Origin: an uncultured Christensenellaceae bacterium
Lineage (GTDB): Bacteria; Bacillota; Clostridia; Christensenellales; Borkfalkiaceae
Direction: 5' to 3'
Assembly (NCBI GenBank): GCA_910589015.1
Contig: CAJUSA010000013.1
Location: forward strand, 1-64,000
DNA: 64,000 nucleotides
Below the pieces are notes generated by a model. The model was not told the origin of the DNA, made no database searches, and saw only the letters and a program-made list of their open reading frames with translations. Positions 51,801 to 61,167 of this stretch are shown here, piece after piece. Every line of letters starts with the position of its first letter. Positions within the stretch are counted from its first letter, which is position 1. Made by a program: the position numbers and the translations under genes.

Positions 51801-53315
51801 ATGGAAAAAATAGGCATTATCGACTTAGGCTCGAACTCGGCGCGGCTTGTGATCGTGCGGCTGTTCGGCGACGGCTATTACATGGTCGAAGACGAAATCA
51901 AAGAGAGCGTCCGCCTCGGACAAGATATGGATCGGGACGGATTTTTGAAACCGCAGCGCATTGCGGAAACCATTAAAACGCTCAAAATGTTCCGCAGGCT
52001 GTGCGACGCAAGGGGGGTAGACAGTATCACCGCGGTCGCCACGGCGGCGGTGCGGCGCGCGAAAAACCAGCGTTCTTTCCTCGACGAAATCCAGGCGACC
52101 TGCGGGATCCGCGTGAGCGTGCTTTCGGAAAGCGACGAGGCGACGCTCGTTTACCGCGGCGTCATCAATTCCATGGATACGCCCAAGGGCATTATCCTCG
52201 AAATCGGCGGCGGCAGCACGAAGATCATTTATTACAACCGCCGCAATATTCTGCATTACGCCACGCTCGCGTTCGGCGCGGTGACGCTGACCGACCTTTT
52301 TTCGGGCGACGGCGTGACGCCCGAGGAACAGACGGCGCGCATCGAGGAATTTTTCACCGAGCAGTTCAAGAAGATCGACTGGCTCGAAACGGTCGATCCC
52401 GATACGCAGATGATCGGCGTGGGCGGTTCCTTCCGTAACCTTTACAAGATCAACCGCCTCGTGCGCAAATATCCGCTCAATATCGTGCATAATTATACCT
52501 TCGGCATCGACGATTTCAACACCATCTACGACATGGTGCGCGTGCTCGACGTGGAAAAGCGCAAACGCATCCGCGGTTTGTCGCCCAACCGCGCCGATAT
52601 TATGCCCGCGGCGCTTGCGATCGTCAAATCGTTCACGAATTATCTGAACATTCAGTCGTTTACGATCGGCGGTTGCGGCTTACGCGAGGGGATCATGGTC
52701 AATACCGCCGTGCCCTTTACGCTTGAACGGCCGCTTTCCGACGTGCTCGGTTATTCGCTCACCACGCTCGTTAAATATTACGGCTGCAACGAAAAGCACG
52801 TTGAACACGTCGTGCATCTTTCCATTCAGCTCTTCAAACAGTTGCGCGTGCTGCATAAATTCCCGCGCGTCTACCTCAAAGTGCTCAAAATCGCGGCAAG
52901 TCTGCACGATTGCGGCGAGGTGGTGCGTTATTACGAACATCAGGCGCACAGCCGTTACATCATTCTCAATTCGCCGATCTACGGCGCGACGCACCGCGAA
53001 ATCGTGCTGGCGGCGTTCGTGGCGGGCTGTCACCGCAAGGAAGAGATCGCGCCCGCCGAATGGGCGAAGTATAAAGACATCGTCAGCGACGACGACTTGG
53101 AAATCGTCCGCAAGCTCGGCGTGCTGCTGCGCATCGCGGAATGTCTTGACCGCAGCGGTTTAGGCGTGGTGACGGGCATCAACTGCGACGTTTTAGGCGA
53201 CAGCGTGATCATGAAAACCGAAATCAACGGCGACGCCGCGCTCGAAGTCAAACAGGCGATGAACGCGGGCGGCGAATTCAAACGCGCGTTCAAGAAAAAT
53301 CTGGAAATTCTTTGA
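51801..53315 (+). CDS. ppx: Ppx/GppA phosphatase with C-terminal HD domain
   Basis: A 504-residue exopolyphosphatase / guanosine pentaphosphatase family protein. The ASKHA ATPase-like core has IGIIDLGSNSARLVI and ILEIGGGSTKIIYY; the HD-type C-terminal domain has AASLHDCGEVVRYY...HSRYII. It may hydrolyse polyphosphate or pppGpp. Followed after 4 nt by maf. The structured leader suggests post-transcriptional control. Confidence 0.9.
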   Translation: MEKIGIIDLGSNSARLVIVRLFGDGYYMVEDEIKESVRLGQDMDRDGFLKPQRIAETIKTLKMFRRLCDARGVDSITAVATAAVRRAKNQRSFLDEIQATCGIRVSVLSESDEATLVYRGVINSMDTPKGIILEIGGGSTKIIYYNRRNILHYATLAFGAVTLTDLFSGDGVTPEEQTARIEEFFTEQFKKIDWLETVDPDTQMIGVGGSFRNLYKINRLVRKYPLNIVHNYTFGIDDFNTIYDMVRVLDVEKRKRIRGLSPNRADIMPAALAIVKSFTNYLNIQSFTIGGCGLREGIMVNTAVPFTLERPLSDVLGYSLTTLVKYYGCNEKHVEHVVHLSIQLFKQLRVLHKFPRVYLKVLKIAASLHDCGEVVRYYEHQAHSRYIILNSPIYGATHREIVLAAFVAGCHRKEEIAPAEWAKYKDIVSDDDLEIVRKLGVLLRIAECLDRSGLGVVTGINCDVLGDSVIMKTEINGDAALEVKQAMNAGGEFKRAFKKNLEIL

Positions 53316-53319
53316 AAAA

Positions 53320-53871
53320 ATGGACCTTATTTTAGCGAGCGCTTCGCCACGCAGGCGGGAACTGCTGCTTGAAATCGCGCCGACGTTTTCCATCGTGCCG
53401 TCCGCGTTCGAAGAGCGCGGCGAGCTCGGCGCGGAGGACACGGCGCTTGCGTTTGCAAGAGGGAAGGCGGAAGAAGTGCTTTCGCGTTATCCCGACTCGC
53501 TCGTTCTCGGCGCCGATACGGTGGTTTCGCTCGACAATAAGGTGTTCGGCAAACCTCGCACGCGCGAAGAAGCTTACGCTATGTTGCGCGCGCTGAGCGG
53601 AAAAACGCACTCGGTTTATACGGGCGTATGCCTTGTGAAGGCGGGCGCGCGGCGCGAGAGCGTCGTTGAAACCAAGGTAACGTTTTTCGAATTGAGCGAC
53701 GAGTTCATAAACGGTTATATCGACGGCGGATCGCCCTTCGACAAGGCGGGCGGTTACGGCATTCAGGACGGCGGACTGGTGCGTCAGATAGATGGTAGTT
53801 ATACAAACGTTGTAGGGTTGCCTCTCGAAACGGTGCAAATCTTTCTCGGGCAGCTTGGAGGACGGTCATGA
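53320..53871 (+). CDS. maf: Maf nucleoside triphosphate pyrophosphatase
   Basis: A 183-residue Maf protein. LASASPRRRELL and LGADTVVSLDNKVFGKP are signature motifs, with KTHSVYTGV and KAGGYGIQ later. Maf hydrolyses dTTP/UTP or modified nucleotides and affects septation. No ribosome site; 4 nt after ppx, probably translationally coupled. Overlaps the MreB-like gene by ATGA. Confidence 0.92.
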   Translation: MDLILASASPRRRELLLEIAPTFSIVPSAFEERGELGAEDTALAFARGKAEEVLSRYPDSLVLGADTVVSLDNKVFGKPRTREEAYAMLRALSGKTHSVYTGVCLVKAGARRESVVETKVTFFELSDEFINGYIDGGSPFDKAGGYGIQDGGLVRQIDGSYTNVVGLPLETVQIFLGQLGGRS

Positions 53872-54851
53872 TAAAACTTGCAATCGATTTCGGCACGGCG
53901 GAAACGAAGATCTACCGTCTCGGCAGCGGCATCGTGCTCGCCGAGGCGACCTGCCTTTCCGTGCAGAAAGATACGGGCGAGATCCGCTCGTACGGCGACG
54001 AGGCGAAGCGCGTTTTGGGCAAGACGTCGGAATTTACCGAAGTCGTCTTTCCCGTTTACGAGGGCGATATCGTAAACGAGCGTTACGCGGGCGCCCTGCT
54101 CGAATACTATCTCGACAAAGTAACGTCGCGCAGCGCGATCGAAGCGCTGTTTTGCGTACCCTGCGCCTGCACGCTTGCTTCGCGCGAACGCTATTACCGC
54201 GTCGCCAAAGCCGCAGGCATTTCGCGCGTATCCTTTGTGGAATCGCCTTACCTTGCGGCGCTCGGGCAGGATATTCCGCTTTCGGAATCCAACCCCGTGT
54301 TCGTGCTCGACGTCGGCGCGGGAAAATCGTCGATGGCGGCGTTCTCGCTCGACGGGATCATCGCGGGCGTCACCATGAACGTGGGCGGCGGCAATATCGA
54401 CCGCCATATCATCGACCACGTCGCGGAAAAATTCGATTTACAGATCGGCGCGATTTCGAGCGAAAAACTCAAAAACACCGTGGGCAGTCTGCTGGAAAAC
54501 GACGACCGCACCTGTTTGGTGCACGGGCGCGACGTCAAAACGGGCAGACCGCGTTCCGCAAGCATCTCATCGGGCGATATTCTCTTCCCCGTGCAGGTGT
54601 ATATCGATAAAATTCTGGAATACGCCGACTTGCTCATCAAGCGTCTGCCCGAGGAAGTGGCGGCAACGCTGTGCAAAACGGGCATTTCGCTTTCGGGCGG
54701 CGTGTGCTGCCTTTCGGGATTTGCCGAATACGTCGGCAAGAAATTGCAGACCGAGGCGCATCTTGCGTCCGACCCCGTCACCTGCGCGGTGCTGGGCGGC
54801 GGCAGGGCGGTGGGCAATGCCTCGCTCCTGCATAAGATCGAGATGCGGTAA
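53868..54851 (+). CDS. MreB-like actin-family protein
   Basis: A 327-residue actin/Hsp70-fold protein. Phosphate-loop-like IDFGTAETKIYRLG at the start, VLDVGAGKSSMAAFS in the middle, and SGGVCCLSGFAEYVGKKL near the end match the MreB/Mbl pattern but are diverged. GGAGG precedes ATG 53868. No mreC/mreD follow. It could set cell shape or act as a specialised filament; ATPase activity is inferred. Confidence 0.75.
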   Translation: MIKLAIDFGTAETKIYRLGSGIVLAEATCLSVQKDTGEIRSYGDEAKRVLGKTSEFTEVVFPVYEGDIVNERYAGALLEYYLDKVTSRSAIEALFCVPCACTLASRERYYRVAKAAGISRVSFVESPYLAALGQDIPLSESNPVFVLDVGAGKSSMAAFSLDGIIAGVTMNVGGGNIDRHIIDHVAEKFDLQIGAISSEKLKNTVGSLLENDDRTCLVHGRDVKTGRPRSASISSGDILFPVQVYIDKILEYADLLIKRLPEEVAATLCKTGISLSGGVCCLSGFAEYVGKKLQTEAHLASDPVTCAVLGGGRAVGNASLLHKIEMR

Positions 54852-54859
54852 GGCGGGGC

Positions 54860-55702
54860 ATGAGAATCGTCCGCACGAACGCATACGCAAAACTCAATTT
54901 AACGCTCGACGTCACGGGTACGCAAAACGGCTATCATATGCTCGATACGCTCGTGACGACCGTCGATTTATCCGACCGTATTGTCGTGAAAAAACGCAAG
55001 GACGCGCTCTGTAAGATCACGATGCACGGCGGTCCGTTCATTCCCCCCGAAGAGAACAATGCCTTGCGGGCGGCGGAAGCGTTCGTCAAGGCGTTTCAAA
55101 CGGAAGGCGCCGACATCACGGTTTACAAAAATATTCCCGTGGGCGCGGGCATGGGTGGCTCGTCCGCCGATTCCGCGGGAGTTTTAAGGGCAATGGGCGA
55201 GCTTTACGGCGTGCAGGACGCCCCCGCGCTCAAAGCGCTTGCAGATGCGCTGGGCAGCGATACGGGTTATCTTCTCACGGGCGGGCTTGCCCGCCTTACG
55301 GGCAGGGGGGAATGCGTCGAACGGCTGCCGGACGGGAACAAAATGTTTTTTCTCGTGCTCGTCCCGCGCGACGGCATATCCACGCCGCAGTGTTTCAGGG
55401 AATACGACCGGCTCGGGGAAGTCCTGTCGCCGCGTACGCAAAAGGCGGCGGACGAACTCTTGCGGGGCAATATTCAAGAAAGCGCGCGTTATTTTTTCAA
55501 CGCGCTCTACGGGGCGGCGTGTTCGCTCGGATCGGCGGTGCGCGACGCGCTTACCGATCTCAGGTGCTTTTCCCCCTGGGGGGCGAGCATGACGGGTTCG
55601 GGCAGCGCCTGTTTTGCGCTCTTCGAAAACAGGGAACTGTGCGAATGGGCGAAGAGCCGTTATACGGGAAACTGCCGCGCATTTGTTCTGCAAAGCGTTT
55701 GA
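54860..55702 (+). CDS. ispE: 4-diphosphocytidyl-2-C-methyl-D-erythritol kinase
   Basis: A 280-residue GHMP kinase of the MEP isoprenoid pathway, phosphorylating CDP-ME. NAYAKLNLTLDVTG is the substrate motif and PVGAGMGGSSADSAGVLRA the ATP loop, followed by ASMTGSGSACFALF. AAGGCGGGG precedes ATG 54860. Same direction, 8 nt after the MreB-like gene. Confidence 0.94.
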   Translation: MRIVRTNAYAKLNLTLDVTGTQNGYHMLDTLVTTVDLSDRIVVKKRKDALCKITMHGGPFIPPEENNALRAAEAFVKAFQTEGADITVYKNIPVGAGMGGSSADSAGVLRAMGELYGVQDAPALKALADALGSDTGYLLTGGLARLTGRGECVERLPDGNKMFFLVLVPRDGISTPQCFREYDRLGEVLSPRTQKAADELLRGNIQESARYFFNALYGAACSLGSAVRDALTDLRCFSPWGASMTGSGSACFALFENRELCEWAKSRYTGNCRAFVLQSV

Positions 55703-55725
55703 AATAAGTTAAGAAAGGTTTATAT

Positions 55726-56664
55726 ATGGAAGAAAGGATCATCGACGACGAGGACGCGCGCCTCGTTAAAATCAAACGGACGAAAAACGGCGACGACGTC
55801 GTGGAAGATACGGGCGCGGAAGCCGAGGCGGCGCCGTCCGACGAAACGGCGGACGGGAGCGATTATACGGTGGAATTTGCCGACGACGAGGATTACGACG
55901 AAGATCTGGTCGGCTTGACGCCCACGCAGCTCAAAGAAGAACTCGAACGGCGCGAACGCATGAAACAGGAGGCGCGCGATGCGTGCGACGAATGTATCGC
56001 GCGGGGCGAGGCGCTTTTGCGCGAAGAGGACTTCGCCGGCGCGGAAGAGGAATTTGCCTCGGCGGTTTCCTTCCTTGCCGACGACGAATCGGCGCACCGC
56101 CTGCTCTGGATGGCGCGGACGAAGAACCATACCGATACCGAAACGTATTATGATTCCGATCATGCGTACGAATTGCAGAGCGCGCCCCAAGCCGTGCGCG
56201 ACGAAGTGCTCGCGCACGACGGCGAAAAACTCCGTTCCGAGCGCGAAAGCCTGCTTGCGGAAATCGGTCCGCTCGAAACGCAGGTGAAGTCCAAACGCGC
56301 CGAGCGGCGCGATCCGTTGCTTGCCAACAAAAATTATTACCGCGTGCGCCTTTGCGTGTTGCTGCTCTGCGTCGTCTGTTTTGCGATCGCGTCGGGCATC
56401 AGCGCCTATTACACCGTGCGCACCACGAGCATCGCGCCTATTATCACCTGCGCCGTGTTCGGCGGCGGCGCGGTCATCAGTTTGATTTTTACCGTGTTCT
56501 ACACGCGTTTTCTGCTCGTTGCGCTGCGGCTGTATTTAGCAAACGAGAATCTCTCTTCCACCGAGGACGGAAGAACGTTGCTCGCCCTTAAAAAACGCGA
56601 GGCTTGTCTGGCGTTGATCTTAGACGGGGAAGAGACGCAGGAGAACGGGGCGGAACGCCTTTGA
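55726..56664 (+). CDS. Acidic membrane protein with TPR-like segment
   Basis: A 312-residue protein. Residues 1-65 are very acidic; about 70-125 are helical with EALLREEDFAGAEEEFASAVSFL, resembling a single TPR hairpin; two transmembrane helices lie at about 203-228 and 233-258; the end is helical. AAGAAAGG precedes ATG 55726. No family recognised. Probably in the same transcript as ispE. Confidence 0.7.
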   Translation: MEERIIDDEDARLVKIKRTKNGDDVVEDTGAEAEAAPSDETADGSDYTVEFADDEDYDEDLVGLTPTQLKEELERRERMKQEARDACDECIARGEALLREEDFAGAEEEFASAVSFLADDESAHRLLWMARTKNHTDTETYYDSDHAYELQSAPQAVRDEVLAHDGEKLRSERESLLAEIGPLETQVKSKRAERRDPLLANKNYYRVRLCVLLLCVVCFAIASGISAYYTVRTTSIAPIITCAVFGGGAVISLIFTVFYTRFLLVALRLYLANENLSSTEDGRTLLALKKREACLALILDGEETQENGAERL

Positions 56665-56713
56665 ATTTTGAAAACCATCGGGGGAAAACCCCGTGGATAA
56701 GGAGGAAACATAT

Positions 56714-57454
56714 ATGAAACTCATTCACCAAAGTGCGGGCAAAAAGCTCTATCGCGACGGAAACAGACTCATCAAGTCGTTCGACGAGTCGTATTCCAAA
56801 GCAGGGATCCTCAACGAAGCGCTCAATCAGGCGCGCGTTGAAGAATCGGGACTCAACATTCCCAAAGTGTTGGGCGTCGAAGTGATCGACGGCAAGTGGT
56901 CGCTTATCTGGGAATACATCGAGGGCGAAACGCTCGAAGAACTCATGAACAAGCACCCCGAAAAGACCGACGAATATCTCGAATTCTTCGTCGATCTGCA
57001 AATCGCCATGAGCAAAGAAAAAGTGCCGCTTTTAGGGCACCTGCGCGATAAGATGCACTCGAAAATCTCGGCAAGTTCGTTCCCCGCAACGGTGCGTTAC
57101 GATCTGCACGTCCGTCTTGACGGTCTGCCCCGCCACAAAAAGCTGTGCCACGGCGACTTCCAGCCGAGCAACGTGGTCATCACGCCCGACGGCAAACCCT
57201 ATATCATCGACTGGTCGCATGCGACGCAGGGAAACGGATCCGCCGACGCCGCGCGCACCTATCTCATCTTTATGTTGCAAAAGAAAGAGGATCTTGCGGA
57301 AAAATATCTGAAACTTTTCTGTAAGAAAACCGACACCGCCGTGCAGTATGTGCAGAATATCCTGCCTATCGTCGCGGCGTCGCAGTCGACCAAGAAAAAA
57401 CCCGAAGAGGCGGAATTCCTCGCCAAATGGGTCAACGTGTGCGACTGGCAGTAA
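56714..57454 (+). CDS. APH/choline-kinase-like phosphotransferase
   Basis: A 246-residue kinase-fold protein. The catalytic loop LCHGDFQPSNVVI (HGDxxPxN) is near residue 145 and the metal-binding IDWSHAT follows. The N-lobe is short. AAGGAGG precedes ATG 56714. It may phosphorylate a small molecule; an antibiotic substrate is possible but not supported by anything specific here. Ends in a weak terminator. Confidence 0.82.
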   Translation: MKLIHQSAGKKLYRDGNRLIKSFDESYSKAGILNEALNQARVEESGLNIPKVLGVEVIDGKWSLIWEYIEGETLEELMNKHPEKTDEYLEFFVDLQIAMSKEKVPLLGHLRDKMHSKISASSFPATVRYDLHVRLDGLPRHKKLCHGDFQPSNVVITPDGKPYIIDWSHATQGNGSADAARTYLIFMLQKKEDLAEKYLKLFCKKTDTAVQYVQNILPIVAASQSTKKKPEEAEFLAKWVNVCDWQ

Positions 57455-57518
57455 AGAATAAAACAGAAAAAACCGTAGTTTCCATAGGGAATTTCATAAG
57501 ACGCAAACAAAAAGATTT

Positions 57519-57544
57519 AGGCGTGGCGTGAAGCCGCGCCTTTT
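57519..57544 (+). terminator. Terminator after phosphotransferase gene
   Basis: AGGCG-GGC pairs with GCC-CGCCT, followed by TTTTC. Confidence 0.75.
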
Positions 57545-57608
57545 CTGATAATTTATTGCGTGGATGAAATGAATAAAAAGTTAAATTTCAATAGAGAAGA
57601 GAAAGAAA

Positions 57609-58241
57609 ATGGCATTCGATTATAAGAAAGAATACAAAGAATTTTATATGCCGGCAAATAAGCCGTCTATCGTCACCGTTCCGAAAATGAATTACATAGC
57701 GGTGCGCGGGAAAGGTGATCCCAATGATGAAAACGGCGAGTATAAAGATTCGATAGGGCTTTTGTATGCAATAGCGTTTACTATCAAAATGAGTTATAAA
57801 GGCACGCACACAATCGACGGGTATTTTGAATACGTTGTTCCGCCGCTCGAAGGCTTTTGGTGGCAGGAAGGCTCTCATACGATAGACTATGCGAACAAGA
57901 ACGGGTTTAATTTTATTTCGCTTATACGCTTGCCCGATTTCGTGACCGAAGCCGATTTTAATTGGGCGGTGCAAGAAGCGACAAACAAGAAAAAAGCAGA
58001 CTTTTCAAAGGTGGAATTCTTAACCTATGACGAGGGTGTTTGCGTTCAATGTATGCACGTTGGCCCTTACGACGACGAGCCGAAAACGGCTGCGCTGATG
58101 CACGAGTATATGAAAGCAAACGGCTATGTGTTAGATATCACGAACGTTCGCTATCATCACGAGATCTATTTAAGCGATCCGCGCAAGTGTGCCGTAGAAA
58201 AATTAAAAACCGTGATAAGACACCCTGTACGCAAGGTATAG
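57609..58241 (+). CDS. GyrI-like effector-binding domain protein
   Basis: A 210-residue protein of the GyrI-like small-molecule-binding superfamily (SOUL/BmrR effector-type). PKMNYIAVRGKGDPN at the start and VQCMHVGPYDDEPKTAALMHEYMKANGY later are characteristic; LSDPRKCAVEKLKTVIRHPV ends it. No DNA-binding domain, so it is a stand-alone ligand binder. AT-rich codon use. Ligand unknown. Confidence 0.85.
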   Translation: MAFDYKKEYKEFYMPANKPSIVTVPKMNYIAVRGKGDPNDENGEYKDSIGLLYAIAFTIKMSYKGTHTIDGYFEYVVPPLEGFWWQEGSHTIDYANKNGFNFISLIRLPDFVTEADFNWAVQEATNKKKADFSKVEFLTYDEGVCVQCMHVGPYDDEPKTAALMHEYMKANGYVLDITNVRYHHEIYLSDPRKCAVEKLKTVIRHPVRKV

Positions 58242-58390
58242 CAGTTGAATTTCGATTTCTCTTTGTAAATAATGTGGATATAAATGTTCCCGGACAAATT
58301 GTTTGAGAGCTTTTTATCATCGTATGTCTGATCGATACGGCAAAAATAATTCCTCATAAACAGCGAATCGCGTGAAAAAATTTCAAAAAA

Positions 58391-58436
58391 GAACGTTTCG
58401 AAAAACGTTTACAAAATTGCGGGGTTGTGCTAAAAT
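58391..58436 (+). promoter_or_regulatory. ClC gene promoter with two AACGTT cores, leaderless
   Basis: TTTACA (58408-58413), 17 nt, TAAAAT (58431-58436), then 8 nt to ATG 58445; no ribosome site. GAACGTTTCG (58391-58400) and AAAACGTTTA (58402-58411) carry the same AACGTT core as the uvrB promoter, 12 bp apart. Confidence 0.65.
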
Positions 58437-58444
58437 AGCAAGAC

Positions 58445-60049
58445 ATGAAAAAGAACGGTCGCTTTTTGAAAAATTTTACGGGCGGGGCGTTGCAGATCAT
58501 TGCGGTCGGCGTGCTGACGGGTATTCTCGCGGGGTTAGTGGTCACGCTCTACACGCTGCTTGCGCATATGGCGGAAGAGTTTGCGGAAGGGTATTACGGA
58601 TTTTTCCGCGACAATCCCGCGTTTATTCCGCTTCTCTTTCTCGCGCTGTTTGCGGGGGCGATCGTCGTGGGCGGCACGCTGCGGTTCCTGCCCATGATCC
58701 GCGGCAGCGGCATTCCGCAAATCGAGGGCGCATCGCGCGGGGTGATCAAATTAAAATGGTTCCGTTCGCTCACGGGTACGTTTGCGGCGAGTTTGTTTAC
58801 GATTTTTATGGGGCTTTCCGCAGGCAGCGAGGGGCCGAGCATTCTCATCGGCGGCGCATGCGGAAACGGCGTGAGCGATATGCTCAAACGCAATGCCACC
58901 GTGCGGCGGTATCAGATTACGGGCGGTGCATGCGCGGGGCTTGCGGTTGCGTTCAACGCCCCGCTTACGGGCATGGCGTTCGCCTTCGAAGAGGCGCACA
59001 AGCGTTTCACGCCCGAAGTGTTTGCCTGCGCCTTTTCTTCGGTGGTCGCGGCGGTGCTGACGCGCAACCTGCTCTATTGGGGCATGGGTATGGAAATCGG
59101 TGCGGCGTTTTCAACCTTCTCGTTTGCGGGCGTGCAGTCTTCCGATTTTCTCTTCTACGTTTACGTTTTCTTCGCCGCGCTTGTCTGCGCGCTTGCGGCG
59201 GTCGGCGTTTATTTTCTTCTCTTTCTTGCGCAAAAACTCTTCAAAAAGCTGACGTTCTGGAAGGGCATGGGCAAATTCACGATCCCGTTTGCCGTGGCAG
59301 GGGCGTTCGGGCTTCTGAGCGCGTATGCGATCGGCGGCGGCAGTGCGTTTATATCCGACCTCGGTTCGCTGTCGGGGGGCGTGACAAGCCTGTTCGGCGC
59401 GCCGCTGTGGGCAACGCTTTTGTGCGTGGTGCTCATGAAAACGATTGCGACCGTGCTCAACACGGGCGTTGGCATGCCATGCGGCATTTTCTTGCCCATG
59501 TTGGCGATCGGCGCGGGCATGGGTGCCCTGCTTGCGTTCGTATGCCGCCTCGCGGGCATGGATGCGGCGTATTGCGACGCGCTCATTCTTATCTGCATGG
59601 CGGCGTTCTTTACGACGGTCGTGCGCGCGCCCATCACAGGCATCGTGATGATCGTCGAGCTGACTTTTTCGTTTACCTTTCTGCTGCCTGCGATCCTCGG
59701 CGTGGCGGTGGGGTACGTCGTGGGCGATCTCTTCCGTCTTGAACCGCTCTATGATAAAATGCTTGCCGAACGCGTCGAAGAGGAACGCGGCAGCACCGAA
59801 CGCGTCAAACTGACGGCGCGCTTTATAGTTACCGAAAGCGGCAAGGCGGCGGGGCGCGCCGTGCGCGACGTGCTCTGGCCCATGAGCGCGCGTATCGTGC
59901 GCGTCGATCACGGCGACGATAACTTCGTGCCCGACGGCAACAGCGTATTGACCGCGGGCGATATTTTAACGGTAACGGGCGAAACCGCCGACGAGGCGAC
60001 CTTCCTCGGCGTGCTCACCGAACTCATCGGCGAAAAAATCGAAGAATAA
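58445..60049 (+). CDS. ClC-family chloride channel/transporter with TrkA_C domain
   Basis: A 534-residue ClC protein with about ten transmembrane helices. GSGIPQIEG, GLSAGSEGPSILIG (gating Glu) and GMPCGIFLPML form the selectivity filter. A cytosolic C-terminal TrkA_C-like (RCK) domain (about 440-530) replaces the usual CBS pair. Likely a Cl-/H+ antiporter. The fluoride-type CLC-F signature is not evident. Apparently leaderless. Confidence 0.92.
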   Translation: MKKNGRFLKNFTGGALQIIAVGVLTGILAGLVVTLYTLLAHMAEEFAEGYYGFFRDNPAFIPLLFLALFAGAIVVGGTLRFLPMIRGSGIPQIEGASRGVIKLKWFRSLTGTFAASLFTIFMGLSAGSEGPSILIGGACGNGVSDMLKRNATVRRYQITGGACAGLAVAFNAPLTGMAFAFEEAHKRFTPEVFACAFSSVVAAVLTRNLLYWGMGMEIGAAFSTFSFAGVQSSDFLFYVYVFFAALVCALAAVGVYFLLFLAQKLFKKLTFWKGMGKFTIPFAVAGAFGLLSAYAIGGGSAFISDLGSLSGGVTSLFGAPLWATLLCVVLMKTIATVLNTGVGMPCGIFLPMLAIGAGMGALLAFVCRLAGMDAAYCDALILICMAAFFTTVVRAPITGIVMIVELTFSFTFLLPAILGVAVGYVVGDLFRLEPLYDKMLAERVEEERGSTERVKLTARFIVTESGKAAGRAVRDVLWPMSARIVRVDHGDDNFVPDGNSVLTAGDILTVTGETADEATFLGVLTELIGEKIEE

Positions 60050-60107
60050 AAAAGCGGCGTTTCAAACGCACGCTTTCCATAGGGCATGAAAACTTTCAAG
60101 CGATGAC

Positions 60108-60140
60108 AAAAAGCCTCGAACAATTTGTTCGAGGCTTTTT
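60108..60140 (+). terminator. Terminator after ClC gene
   Basis: AAAGCCTCGAAC pairs with GTTCGAGGCTTT around AATTT, ending in TTTTT. Confidence 0.9.
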
Positions 60141-60159
60141 ACTACGCATTATTCGTACA

Positions 60160-60750
60160 TTAGTCAGATGACAGATAAAATGTATAATCCATAAGTGAAT
60201 ACTTCAATTCCATATAGACATATACATAATCATCATGCGGATAGCAACCGATTTGCAAATATCTCGCGTTTACGATTTGCTGTCTATCGTTTTTCGATTG
60301 ATTATCTACTCCTTCTTTGCCCCATACAAAAAAATAATGTTTACCCGTTTTTGCCTCTTCATAAATATCCTCTCCTTTAATCGAAAGCGCTATGAGTGTC
60401 TGAAAATCACTCAATTCGTATCCAAATTCAAAAGTACATTTAGGCGCACCGCCAAATAACGTAGAAAACACTTCTGTGGGATATCCGAAATATTCAAAAG
60501 AACAACTTGCTAAATAATCATATACCGAGTTTAGATATTCCTCAAACTCTTTTTCTGTAGTAGTAAACGTAAACCTGCCTTGATTCAACGATGTTTTGCC
60601 GTCGCTTTTAATTTTCGGCAAGTCGGGAATAAAATTTTTATTTAATGTGCTTTGAGCATAAAAGCTGTGCTTGTCTGTTTTATCAGTACAGCCAACCGGG
60701 CATAATAGACAAAGAATGAAACATAAACAAGCAACCGACAATTTTTTCAT
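60160..60750 (-). CDS. Lipoprotein of unknown function
   Basis: A 196-residue exported lipoprotein. MKKLSVACLCFILCLLCPVGC is a signal peptide with the lipobox Cys at about residue 21. The mature part has no recognised domain. GGGGAG precedes the chosen ATG (60750); an upstream in-frame ATG is not needed. AT-rich codon use; flanked upstream by a dispersed repeat. Confidence 0.8.
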   Translation of the reverse strand: MKKLSVACLCFILCLLCPVGCTDKTDKHSFYAQSTLNKNFIPDLPKIKSDGKTSLNQGRFTFTTTEKEFEEYLNSVYDYLASCSFEYFGYPTEVFSTLFGGAPKCTFEFGYELSDFQTLIALSIKGEDIYEEAKTGKHYFFVWGKEGVDNQSKNDRQQIVNARYLQIGCYPHDDYVYVYMELKYSLMDYTFYLSSD

Positions 60751-60762
60751 ACTTACTCCCCT

Positions 60763-60930
60763 GAATTGAAATTTATCGTCATACGGTGTCATGTCGCCAC
60801 GCCGTTCCCGAACCGTCATTCTGAGCCGACGCTCGTAAAAGCCGTCGTGCCGAAGAATCTAAAATTGTGAGATGTTTCGACTACGGCTCATGCCTTCGCT
60901 CAACAGGACATAAGAGAACGTTAAATTCCT
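60763..60930. repeat. Dispersed repeat element, homologous to the 45.9 kb copy
   Basis: Shares AAATTGAAATTTATCG, TGTCATGTC, CGTTCCC, GTCATTCTGAGC, GTCGTGCCGAAGAATCT and AAGAGAACG with the element at 45.89-46.05 kb, about 130 bp in all. The remaining bases 60930-61062 show no gene. Confidence 0.75.
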
Positions 60931-61062
60931 GTTTATCGTTTATCGTATATTCATTATAGCATTATAGAATCGAAAAAACAAGCGGTAAGTATAGCGCACG
61001 AAACTTCTTGCGTTTCACCGCAAAAGTTTCGTTCAATACGCGTGGGTTACACAGAAAATAGA

Positions 61063-61100
61063 GAAAAAGGCGTAGTTTCATGCCACGCCTTTTTCTTTTT
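61063..61100. terminator. Bidirectional terminator-like hairpin
   Basis: GAAAAAGGCGT (61063-61073) pairs with ACGCCTTTTTC (61085-61095). It lies 68 nt beyond the stop of the convergent-side PRTase gene. Confidence 0.75.
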
Positions 61101-61167
61101 CGCCCGCGATCTACAAAATTCCCTTTTTTTATGCCGTAAAACATGCATTCTAAAATTTTAGAATGAC

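Noticed and set aside
58242..58444. Fluoride riboswitch before the ClC gene
   Set aside because: The promoter sits directly at the start codon, leaving no leader, and the channel lacks CLC-F features.
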